Positions 56,850-64,000 of a stretch of DNA of 64,000 nt are shown piece after piece. Source of the DNA: JBKBII01 sp046299415. Its GTDB lineage: Bacteria; Pseudomonadota; Gammaproteobacteria; Ectothiorhodospirales; Ectothiorhodospiraceae. Position 1 is the stretch's first letter. Each line of letters begins with the position of its first letter. The notes under the pieces were generated by a model. That model worked only from the letters and a program-made list of their open reading frames with translations, was not told the origin of the DNA and did no database searches. The stretch spans positions 77,213 through 141,212 of the forward strand of contig JBKBII010000009.1 of NCBI GenBank assembly GCA_046299415.1, written 5' to 3'. The position numbers and the translations under genes were made by a program.

Positions 56850-57602
56850 TTAGCGCTGGTCGCTCTCGATGGCGGGATGGATGCCGGCTAACCAGTCAGG
56901 TCCAAGATTGCTCATCTGGCCCTGAATCCATGCTGCACGAGCCAGAACCTGGGCACTCGGATTGGCCGCGCTTCGTGTCTTGGGATTCGGCAGAGTGGCC
57001 GCGATTAACGCGGCTTCGCGCGGTGTAAGGTGTTGAGCGGGTTTGCCGAAGTGATGCTGGGCGGCCGCTTCGATACCGAATAAAGCCGGGCCCATCTCCG
57101 CAACGTTCAGATAAAGCTCGAGAATGCGCGGCTTGCCCCAAAGGGTCTCGACGCTCATCGCCAGCGGCAGTTCGAGGGCCTTACGTACCGGGTCCCGACC
57201 GTGCCAGAGCACGACGTTTTTGACCGTTTGTTGGGTAATCGTGCTCGCGCCGCGAACTTGGCTGAGGCCCTCTCGCCGAGCCTGCGCCAGAACTTCAGCC
57301 AATGCCGCGCGATCAACGCCGCGGTGGTGCGGGAATCGCTGGTCCTCAGCGGCGACTACAGCGAGCGCGACGTGTGGCGGAATGTCATCGAGGGCTAACC
57401 ACGTGGTGGTCAGACGTGTTTGTTGGCTGGCCGAGGCGAGAAAGTACGGCGTGATGGCTGGATTGACCCAGCGCAAGGCGATCAGCACCAGCAGCCCAGC
57501 GAGCATGAGTCCGACCAACATCAAGCCGCCGGCCCGCAGGCCCGATTTCAGCAGGCGAACGGGTTGGCCGGGAGCGGACGATCGTGGTGGGCGCGAACTC
57601 AT
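56850..57602 (-). CDS. mtgA: Monofunctional biosynthetic peptidoglycan transglycosylase (MtgA)
   Basis: GT51 glycosyltransferase polymerising lipid II into glycan strands; 250 residues. One N-terminal membrane anchor (GLMLVGLMLAGLLVLIALRWV) is followed by the catalytic motifs AAEDQRFPHHRGVD (catalytic Glu), GASTITQQTVKN, GRDPVRKALELPLAMSVE, and ILELYLNVAEMGPALFGIEAAAQHHF. No transpeptidase domain, as expected for MtgA. ATG 57602. It diverges from ubiG across a 432-base region. Confidence 0.95.
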   Translation of the reverse strand: MSSRPPRSSAPGQPVRLLKSGLRAGGLMLVGLMLAGLLVLIALRWVNPAITPYFLASASQQTRLTTTWLALDDIPPHVALAVVAAEDQRFPHHRGVDRAALAEVLAQARREGLSQVRGASTITQQTVKNVVLWHGRDPVRKALELPLAMSVETLWGKPRILELYLNVAEMGPALFGIEAAAQHHFGKPAQHLTPREAALIAATLPNPKTRSAANPSAQVLARAAWIQGQMSNLGPDWLAGIHPAIESDQR

Positions 57603-58034
57603 CGTGATGGCGTCATGGTGATTGGATCAGCGTGATCGGCTCGTGGCACTCGAGTCAGGCGATTCGTGTCGCCCCCGTTGGGGCTAACGCTCAACCTGTT
57701 GATCCTCAGTTTCTCGGAAGAGCCCGCTTTGTGCGTGAACATTTTTTGGCGCGGGTTTGATTCGCGGTGCGGTGCACGGCCGTGCCGCGGACGAACGTGA
57801 CTGTTTTTCGTCAGATTATCGGGCGGTTCTTGCGTTTGAGTTGACAGGGTCGGTTTCGCGGTCTGTGACAGGGCGAGCCCGTTGAAGGCCTGTGAGTCGC
57901 ACGAAGGTCGGCGTGATCCGGCTCGATTGTGCTCGGGCGAAGACGCTTTTGCGCGAAATGATTGGAATCTGGTGGCTGGGCTGTTGTCCACAATAACTGC
58001 GAGGGGCAGTAGAGCGGTTTCTGGAGGACACACG
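57603..58034. other. Divergent promoter region mtgA/ubiG
   Basis: 432 bases. The ubiG frame is open from a TTG at 57882 but lacks support before GTG 58035. No clear operator. Confidence 0.4.
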
Positions 58035-59036
58035 GTGCACCCTGACACACAATCACCGCTTGATCCGCCGGCCTCGCCGAGGCCATCGTCGGCTGACTCG
58101 ATAGAGCTTGGGTCGGCGGTTGGATCGGCAGCGGTTGATCCGGAGCGAGCGAAATCATCGGCAGTGACAACGCCACCGCAGCCCGACGTTGCTGTGGGCG
58201 AGGGTGCCGTCGGCGCGGGTGCCGAGCCTGCGGGAGCGCGAAGTCAAGTATTTGCCGACGCGTCGCACGCAGCCAGCGTCGATCCGCGGGAGCTTGCGCA
58301 CTACCAGGCGCTTGCCGATCGCTGGTGGGACGAAAAAGGTCCATTTTGGCCGCTGCATGTGCTCAATCGACTCCGCGTCGAGTGGATTGTGCAGCGTGTG
58401 GCTGAAACGTTCGCGCGCGACGCTGCAGCGCCCGATGCGTTGCAGGACCTGAGGGTGCTGGATATCGGCTGCGGCGGCGGAATTTTGGCCGAGGCTCTGG
58501 CGCGTCGTGGGGCGAGGGTCACCGCAATCGACGTGACGCCAAAGAACATCGCAGTGGCCGAAAACCATCGGCGCAAGGTTGCAGCGGAGGAGGGGTTGAA
58601 CCTTGTGATTGACTATCGCTTGGAGTCGCTCGAAGCCCTCGCAGAGGCTTTTGAGCGTGACGCGAGTGACGGTTTTGATTGTGTGTGCAACATGGAAGTG
58701 CTCGAACACGTGGAAGGCCCGATCGAGTTCTTGCGGCTCTCCGCGGCTCAGGTGCGGCCGGGCGGGTTGCTGTTGATCGCGACTTTGAACCGCACCTGGC
58801 GATCTTGGCTGATCGCGATTGTCGGCGCGGAGTACCTTCTCAAAATCCTTCCGCGGGGCACGCATCGCTGGAGCAAGTTCTTGCACCCCGTCGAGCTGAC
58901 CGGGCCTTTGCAGGCGACAGGTTTTGCAATCGCAGCTCGCACGGGTGTGCGCGTCAATCCTTGGACTCGGCGGATGCGCTGCGTGCCTGACGAGTCGGTC
59001 AATTACATGTTTGCGGCGCGCCGCGACGACGGATGA
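58035..59036 (+). CDS. ubiG: Ubiquinone biosynthesis O-methyltransferase (UbiG), with N-terminal extension
   Basis: SAM-dependent methyltransferase performing both O-methylations of ubiquinone. The catalytic domain (from about residue 80) has ALADRWWDEKGPFWPLHVLN, VLDIGCGGGILAEALARRGA (SAM motif I), CNMEVLEHVEGP and LIATLNRTWRSWLIAIVGAEY, ending with FAARRDDG. It is 333 residues against 240 in E. coli because of a Pro/Ser/Ala/Gly-rich leader of about 80 residues. The start is GTG 58035, with GGAGG seven bases upstream. Plus-strand, probably its own transcript. Confidence 0.94.
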   Translation: MHPDTQSPLDPPASPRPSSADSIELGSAVGSAAVDPERAKSSAVTTPPQPDVAVGEGAVGAGAEPAGARSQVFADASHAASVDPRELAHYQALADRWWDEKGPFWPLHVLNRLRVEWIVQRVAETFARDAAAPDALQDLRVLDIGCGGGILAEALARRGARVTAIDVTPKNIAVAENHRRKVAAEEGLNLVIDYRLESLEALAEAFERDASDGFDCVCNMEVLEHVEGPIEFLRLSAAQVRPGGLLLIATLNRTWRSWLIAIVGAEYLLKILPRGTHRWSKFLHPVELTGPLQATGFAIAARTGVRVNPWTRRMRCVPDESVNYMFAARRDDG

Positions 59037-59277
59037 GTTCACGATGTCGATCTCCGGTTTCAGCGCCGCGATCCTGTACAGTCGCAGGAGCCCTCAATCG
59101 GCGCGTCACCCGACGATGCGCTCGGCTTAATCATGGCATGTGTGTCGATCGACGAAGCGCTCGAGCACTGAAGATGATCGAACGGGTATTTTGCGTTCGT
59201 CGCGTCGTCGTGTGAACGATTGCGCAGACGGATGATCTCAGGCGTGTAGTCTGATCGGAACAAGCAAGGAGCCTCTC

Positions 59278-59607
59278 ATGGATCGATTGCCGTATCACCA
59301 CCGCACGGCGGCGGGCGAGACGCGTGACTTTGAATTCCACCTGCACCCGGAAACAGGCTCTGCGATGCGTGTCCATCAGCTGTTGTCTCGGCTGGTCGAG
59401 GTGGTCGACCACGAAGTCGCGTTACTCGGGGAAACATCCAACGGCGATGTCTTGCAGGCTTTGGCGATGGCGCTTGCCGTTCGGACGGACATGGTTCCCG
59501 CAGCGGAGTCTCTCAAGTATCAGCTCGCGCGCGAGCTCGTCGAAGCGGCGCTGGAGTCACTAGGTGAGACGGCGCGGCGCGCAGAGGGGCCCGTGGGACA
59601 TGCGTGA
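59278..59607 (+). CDS. Small hypothetical protein upstream of the DCC oxidoreductase
   Basis: 109-residue cytoplasmic protein, mostly helical and acidic: RDFEFHLHPETGSAMRVHQL, LLSRLVEVVDHEVALLGE, GDVLQALAMALAVRTDMV. No family recognised. AAGGAG seven bases before ATG 59278 is a strong ribosome binding site, and codon use resembles neighbours. Its 3' end overlaps the start of the next gene by eight bases, so they form an operon. Confidence 0.75.
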   Translation: MDRLPYHHRTAAGETRDFEFHLHPETGSAMRVHQLLSRLVEVVDHEVALLGETSNGDVLQALAMALAVRTDMVPAAESLKYQLARELVEAALESLGETARRAEGPVGHA

Positions 59608-60379
59608 TGACGATTCGAAGACAACGCATCGGGCGGTGCCCGCTGCGGCATCCGACGAGCTGGAGCCGTCTCGAGCAGGGCCATCAGTGGACATGCTGCG
59701 CGAACCCGGCAAGCAGACAGTCGCAAGCTCTGAGTCGGCGTGGGCGGGGACCGCTAGGTCGCCGTCAGAGATGGTCTCGGGGATCATGATCACCGGAGCC
59801 ACGACCCCGGACACGACGACCCCGGAAACCACGATCGCGGGAGCCGCACCGTCGGGACGCCCGGAACACGGTGCTACCGCTAATGGTTCCGTTGCGTCGA
59901 ACGGCTCGGTCGAGCGTGGTCGTTCGGGCGACCTGCCGGTCGACGCCGCGGCAGAGGATGCTGAGGTTGTTGTGCTGTTCGATGGCGGGTGCCCGTTGTG
60001 CAAACGGGAGATCGCTCACTACCGCAGGCTCGACGCCGGCCGAAATCGGATCGCGTGGGTGGATCTGTACGCGACGCCTGAGCGGGCGGCTGAATGGGGG
60101 ATTGATCCGCGGGTCGCCCTGCAGCGAATGCATGTGATCGAGCGGGGCCAGCCGCGGGTCGGCGCGTCGGCATTCGTCGCGATGTGGCGCGTTCTACCGT
60201 ATTACCGTGTTTTGGGTCGGGTGTTCGACACAGTGCCGGGTTTGACCTCGTTTGCGGATCGCGTGTATCGGGCATTTGCCAGACGCCGTTGGCGCTCGCG
60301 CTGTGCGTCCGGTACGTGCCCGATTCCCAGCGCCTATCGTGCGCCGCTACAGGACGAGCCTACGAACGGTCGCTCCTGA
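59600..60379 (+). CDS. DCC-family thiol-disulfide oxidoreductase (DUF393)
   Basis: 259 residues, of which the last 140 are the thioredoxin-like DUF393 domain: VVVLFDGGCPLCKREIAHYR with the DGGCPLC (DCC) motif, RIAWVDLYATPE, MHVIERGQPRVGASAFVAMW and LPYYRVLGRVFDTVPG. The C-terminus adds CASGTCP. The first 115 residues are disordered, with a Thr/Pro repeat (TTPDTTTPETT). The start ATG 59600 overlaps the preceding gene. DCC proteins often sit near photolyase-family genes, as here (third photolyase 380 bases on). The redox partner is unknown. Confidence 0.85.
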   Translation: MRDDDSKTTHRAVPAAASDELEPSRAGPSVDMLREPGKQTVASSESAWAGTARSPSEMVSGIMITGATTPDTTTPETTIAGAAPSGRPEHGATANGSVASNGSVERGRSGDLPVDAAAEDAEVVVLFDGGCPLCKREIAHYRRLDAGRNRIAWVDLYATPERAAEWGIDPRVALQRMHVIERGQPRVGASAFVAMWRVLPYYRVLGRVFDTVPGLTSFADRVYRAFARRRWRSRCASGTCPIPSAYRAPLQDEPTNGRS

Positions 60380-60758
60380 CTCCAAGCGCTTTGTTTGATT
60401 GAGCACGCCCGACAAGGGCTCGATCCGCGTGCCTCGACGGTCGGGTTCGAACGCCGCGATACGAATCGAGTCGTGTTGCGGATCGGTTGGTCGGTACCGC
60501 GGTGGCCGGAGGTGTTGTCAGAGGGCGCTTGATGCCATCGAGCCATCGTTGCGGCGGTCCCGAGTCGCGCAGTCGGGGCCTCATGCGTAGGCGGCGCGGA
60601 TCGCATTCGTGAATGCCGCGGCTGGCCGTGCGGGCGGCAACCGATCGATGCCTGTATCGATACGGTTCGCGAGGGCGGCGCGTTTCGTTGCAGCGACGTG
60701 CTCTCGGCGTTGATCCGATGATCCTCCCATCAACGCGATACATTTAGGAATTTCGGTG
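60380..60758. other. Intergenic upstream of the third photolyase-family gene
   Basis: 379 bases; probably the promoter region. No dyad similar to the one near litR was found. Confidence 0.35.
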
Positions 60759-62846
60759 ATGCGACAGCCCATCCCGCGATCGCGCTCGATGCCACAACGC
60801 GATCGGCATGAAAAGGCGGTTCGGGTCGTTTGGTTCAAGCGCGACCTTCGTGTGTTCGATCATGCGCCGTTGTGCGCGGCGGCGAGAGCGTTGCGCGAGT
60901 CGGCCGGTCAGGCTCAGCCGGGACTGGTGATGCCGATGTACATCATCGAGCCGTCGCTCTGGCGCCAACCCGATGCCTCTCTGCGACAGTGGCGATTTGT
61001 GCGCGATTCGCTAATCGATCTCGACGCGGCGCTGCGAGCCCTGGGCACCCGCCTGTGGGTCATGCTCGGTGAGGCACCGGAGGTGTTTTCTGCGGTTGCC
61101 GCGCTGCGTGGGCAAGGTCTGTGGCGATTGGTTGGTGTCGATGCGCACGAGGAAACCGGCAACGCTTGGTCCTTCGCCCGCGATCGCGCGGTGGCGAAGG
61201 CTTTGCGTGCAACACAGGCGGACTTTCGGGAAGCGCCAACGCCGGGTGTCGTGCGCCGACTGCGCGAACGTCGTGGTTGGGCGACGCAGTGGGAGGCGGC
61301 GATGCGACAGCCCCCGTTGCCGCCCGTGTCGTTCGGTCCACCGCGTGACGTCGAGTCCGATGATTCGAGAGTCAACGGGCGCCCGGCCACGGGCCAGGAT
61401 GGGCGATTGGCTGCACAGTCGGGTCATGGGGCTGATCAGCTCGCGCTAGAGGCCCATTTAGCCACGGCTTTGAATGACAGCTTTGAGGCGTTCGCGCGCC
61501 GCGCCGGTGGCGAGATCCCCCGTTTGCTTTCGGCTGCGGAGTGGCATCGTTTCGATCCCGCCGGGCACGATGACTTTGAACTGCCAGATTGGGCGGGACA
61601 TCGGTCGACCACAGAGCCGCCTCATGTCGCAGCCGATGGTCGTTCTCACGTGGTCGATTGGTGGGCGCCGCAGCGCGGCGGGCGGCGGGCGGCGATCGTG
61701 GTGCTGGAGAGCTTTCTTGCCGCAGCGCCGAGCGAGCCTCAGCCGTCCGTTAGCGCCAATCGTTGCACCTCAGGTGGAGGTGTCAGAGCGGCTCGCATTC
61801 AGTGCTACCTTGCGAGCCTTTCGCGGCCTGCGCGAGCGTTCGAGAACAGTTCACGTCTCAGCGCGTATTTGAGTTGGGGCTGTCTGTCGTTACGCGAAGT
61901 CACGTTGGCGCATCGTGCGCAGGCACAACGGCTTGGCGTGCCGTGGCGCCCGGGGATGCTTGCAGCGCCGCGGAATCGCTCGAATTCGCGTAAGCCGGCC
62001 TCGACTGCACAAGCTGATCTTTTTGGTACGATCGCCGACACCGCCGCTACAGCGTGGGAGACGCCTCGGCCATCTACGCGTAACGCCGCGGACAGGGCGA
62101 TCGACCGTAGCCTCGATCTTGCACGGCAATACTCGGCGTTTGACGAGCGCTTGCACTGGCGCAGTCATTTCGTGCAAAAGCTCGAATCAGACATGGCGCT
62201 GGAGCAGCGCAATTTGCTGTCCGCGGTCGATGGTCTGCGTGAGCCTCACTTTGACGAACAGCGCTTTAAGGCCTGGTGTGAAGGACGAACCGGCTATCCG
62301 ATGATTGATGCCTGCATGCGCGCGCTGCGACAGACCGGGTGGCTGAACTTCCGCATGCGCGCGATGCTGGTGTCGTTCGCGGCGTACGACCTTTGGTTGC
62401 ACTGGCAAAAGCCGGCGTGGTTTTTGGCGCGGTTGTTCACTGATTACGAACCGGGCATTCATTACAGCCAAATGCAAATGCAATCGGGGACGACGGGCAT
62501 CAACGCGTTGCGGATCTACGATCCTCTCAAACAGTCCCGCGATCAGGACCCGGATGGGCGATTCATTCGACGTTTTGTGCCGGAGCTGCGGGCATTGAAC
62601 GGTGATCAGATTCATTGTCCCTGGGTGGTCCCGGCGGCGGATCTTGAGCGTGCCAACATTGTTTTGGGTCGAGACTATCCGTGGCCGTTGGTGGACCACC
62701 TGACGGCGGCTCAGACGGCGCGTCGCGCGATCGAAGCGCGTCGTCGTGCCGATGGGGCGCGACAGGAGGCACACGCGGTATTCGAGCGCCACGGTTCGCG
62801 ACGGCCCAAAGCGTTGCGCAGCTGGAGGTCAGGACCACGGTCGTGA
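60759..62846 (+). CDS. Divergent cryptochrome/photolyase-family protein
   Basis: 695 residues. The photolyase alpha/beta domain opens RVVWFKRDLRVFDHAPLCAA. The FAD domain has SRLSAYLSWGCLSLREV, WRSHFVQKLESD and GYPMIDACMRALRQTGWLNFRMR. Where canonical photolyases read NNGGWQWAASTG, this protein has GIHYSQMQMQSGTTG, so the proximal tryptophan and the flavin-facing Asn are replaced by Ser and Gly. It therefore belongs to a separate branch whose activity I cannot name. A disordered insert at about 190-260 and another at about 395-440 explain the length. Start ATG 60759, AGGA upstream. FAD binding is likely; CPD repair is doubtful. Confidence 0.85.
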   Translation: MRQPIPRSRSMPQRDRHEKAVRVVWFKRDLRVFDHAPLCAAARALRESAGQAQPGLVMPMYIIEPSLWRQPDASLRQWRFVRDSLIDLDAALRALGTRLWVMLGEAPEVFSAVAALRGQGLWRLVGVDAHEETGNAWSFARDRAVAKALRATQADFREAPTPGVVRRLRERRGWATQWEAAMRQPPLPPVSFGPPRDVESDDSRVNGRPATGQDGRLAAQSGHGADQLALEAHLATALNDSFEAFARRAGGEIPRLLSAAEWHRFDPAGHDDFELPDWAGHRSTTEPPHVAADGRSHVVDWWAPQRGGRRAAIVVLESFLAAAPSEPQPSVSANRCTSGGGVRAARIQCYLASLSRPARAFENSSRLSAYLSWGCLSLREVTLAHRAQAQRLGVPWRPGMLAAPRNRSNSRKPASTAQADLFGTIADTAATAWETPRPSTRNAADRAIDRSLDLARQYSAFDERLHWRSHFVQKLESDMALEQRNLLSAVDGLREPHFDEQRFKAWCEGRTGYPMIDACMRALRQTGWLNFRMRAMLVSFAAYDLWLHWQKPAWFLARLFTDYEPGIHYSQMQMQSGTTGINALRIYDPLKQSRDQDPDGRFIRRFVPELRALNGDQIHCPWVVPAADLERANIVLGRDYPWPLVDHLTAAQTARRAIEARRRADGARQEAHAVFERHGSRRPKALRSWRSGPRS

Positions 62847-63266
62847 TTGCGATGAGTACGCCTCGAGAAATTGGTCGCAGCGAGTTGGTGGCCGATTTTT
62901 AACGGAGTTTGAAGGCTATTGAGAGGCGCTTTTGTACAGCGCGGATGGGTGCTCGGCGAGCCGGAGCGATCAATCCAGCATTAACCCGGAGCGATCCTAA
63001 CCGGATGCGGGAAATATCGGGCACCGTCCAACGCAGATGGGTGGCGCGCAGGACGTTTTGTGTGGGAACGCGAACGTGAACATCACGGCGTCAAGCGACG
63101 CGAAGATCAACGCATTTCAGGGTTGACGCCATAATGCGACTTGAGTTCGAACGGGTGCCGGAAGGATCGCGCTCGCTCGCTCCGTCGGGTGGCGGGGACC
63201 TTGCTCGAATTGGGCTGGAGCGAACGCCGATCCGCTGTCGCGCAGGTGCTTACTTTTGGAGTGCTC
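62847..63266. other. Intergenic, no supported gene
   Basis: 420 bases. A CGGAGCGATC decamer occurs twice (about 62960 and 62986). Upstream open frames are not supported. Confidence 0.35.
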
Positions 63267-63467
63267 ATGGTTCATCGCAAGCCGCATTTGCCGAGCAAGC
63301 TGTGTCCAAGCTGCAAGCGACCATTTGCCTGGCGAAAAAAATGGGAACGCGATTGGGATCGAGTCGTGTACTGCTCGGAGCGATGTCGGCGGCAGGCTCG
63401 GCACAAGGGCAGCAGTGCGAACGCCGACCACGATCGGATACCGGACAGTGGCATGCGTGACCGGTAG
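63267..63467 (+). CDS. DUF2256 zinc-ribbon protein
   Basis: 66-residue protein matching DUF2256: MVHRKPHLPSKLCPSCKRPF, then AWRKKWERDWDRVVYCSERCRRQ. The CxxC and CxxxC pairs would hold one zinc. These small proteins are recurrent neighbours of cryptochrome/photolyase genes, and it lies 420 bases after one. GGAG precedes ATG 63267. The role is unknown; a nucleic-acid or accessory role is only inferred. Confidence 0.88.
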   Translation: MVHRKPHLPSKLCPSCKRPFAWRKKWERDWDRVVYCSERCRRQARHKGSSANADHDRIPDSGMRDR

Positions 63468-63670
63468 GTGGACTGGCGAGACAGCGATTGCCCCGAAGCG
63501 CGAAACCGTCGTGACGCCTATCACATCGATGATGCGCTGGCCTGAAACGAGTCGGGGTGAATCTTTGCCGAGTGCACTCGTCGAGCGGAGTATTCATCGA
63601 GCTCGGCGCGCGTGGCGGGTCTCGTTTCGCCTTCTGCTGATTCACCCGGGCGCATTAATCCGGGCGTAAT

Positions 63671-63706
63671 GAAAAGGCCCGAGGGCTAACGCTCTCGGGC
63701 CTTTTC
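63671..63706. terminator. Intrinsic terminator with perfect 13-bp stem
   Basis: GAAAAGGCCCGAG (63671-63683) pairs with CTCGGGCCTTTTC (63694-63706). T-tracts on both strands. It ends the minus-strand tRNA-Asn and could also end plus-strand transcripts from the DUF2256 gene. Confidence 0.9.
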
Positions 63707-63711
63707 GATGT

Positions 63712-63787
63712 TGGCTCCCCGGGACGGGCTCGAACCGCCGACCTAGTGATTAACAGTCACCCGCTCTACCGACTGAGCTACCGGGGA
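63712..63787 (-). tRNA. tRNA-Asn (anticodon GTT)
   Basis: 76 bases including encoded CCA. Acceptor TCCCCGG/CCGGGGA, D arm GCTC/GAGC, anticodon stem GGTGA/TCACT with loop CTGTTAA, T arm GGCGG-TTCGAGC-CCGTC. A terminator follows immediately. Confidence 0.97.
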
Positions 63788-63912
63788 AGGAAGTCGCGCA
63801 TTGTAACGACCTGAACCGTTGCGTCAAGCGATTCAGCCCTCGTCGTCGCGCTCGAACGCCTCATGTGATCGTCATGGAGCCACCTTTGTTGGTGTTTTTT
63901 CGCGCGTCGTCG

Positions 63913-64000
63913 TTAGTGGGTGTTGTCTTGAATGAACGTCGCGATGCGATCAAGTGCCTTGTCGAGGAGTACCTGGCTGGTCGCAAATGAAATGCGCACG
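63913..64000 (-). CDS. Aminotransferase class I/II, C-terminal end (partial)
   Basis: The last 28 codons of a gene entering from beyond the window: VRISFATSQVLLDKALDRIA, ending FIQDNTH and TAA at 63913-63915. VRISFATS followed by an amphipathic helix is the usual C-terminus of aspartate-aminotransferase-like PLP enzymes. The substrate cannot be told. It is upstream of tRNA-Asn on the same strand. Confidence 0.72.
   Translation of the reverse strand, partial: VRISFATSQVLLDKALDRIATFIQDNTH

Overview
The window is one continuous stretch of bacterial chromosome, broken only by a run of 99 undetermined bases at 34092-34190. The housekeeping genes point to a gammaproteobacterium. These are ParC, BioA, an Nth/RsxE pair, DUF1841 and DUF2058 proteins, GloA, CysS, HisI, MtgA and UbiG (hence ubiquinone respiration). 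The DNA is fairly GC-rich, and strand use alternates in short operons. No rRNA, ribosomal protein or taxon-specific gene allows a firmer placement. A free-living aquatic, light-exposed relative of groups such as Salinisphaera or Wenzhouxiangella is only a guess. I see no phage, plasmid, insertion sequence or CRISPR signature.

Layout. 0-5 kb: parC, bioA and a convergent cysteine-rich (CxxCxxCC-type) protein. 5-11 kb: a three-gene RND efflux locus (tetR, membrane-fusion protein, pump). 11-15 kb: a locus with rsxE, a small unknown gene, nth and a DUF1841 gene, but without rsxABCDG. 15-22 kb: a light-response block on the minus strand with a class I photolyase, a short-chain dehydrogenase, an iron-sulfur cryptochrome/photolyase and a LitR-like MerR regulator. 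22-29 kb: a large DUF255/thioredoxin-fold secreted protein, DUF2058, glyoxalase I and a glutamate-receptor-like potassium channel. 29-38 kb: a tightly coupled operon of subtilisin-like lipoprotein, GNAT-C39 peptidase fusion and RimK-like ATP-grasp ligase. It faces a coupled pair made of the Anbu proteasome homologue and an FAD oxidoreductase. 38-49 kb: tRNA-Leu, a chemoreceptor, an EAL protein, an acyl-CoA synthetase, small envelope proteins and a DUF1007-NicO metal exporter pair. 49-60 kb: hisI-cysS, a MOSC protein, a zinc peptidase, a large MscS channel, mtgA, ubiG, a small unknown gene and a DCC thiol oxidoreductase. 60-64 kb: a third, divergent photolyase-family gene, a DUF2256 zinc-ribbon gene, tRNA-Asn and the C-terminus of an aminotransferase.

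Two themes stand out. First, three cryptochrome/photolyase paralogues of different subfamilies, a LitR-like regulator and several families that often travel with such genes (SDR, renalase-like FAD oxidoreductase, DCC/DUF393, DUF2256) suggest a dispersed photoresponse and DNA-repair regulon. Second, 29.3-38.0 kb concentrates an ATP-grasp ligase, an acetyltransferase, three unrelated proteases (S8, C39, Anbu) and a flavoenzyme. Stop/start overlaps join the genes within each transcription unit. This is the best candidate for an uncharacterised peptide- or protein-modification system. Function there is inferred from families, not shown.
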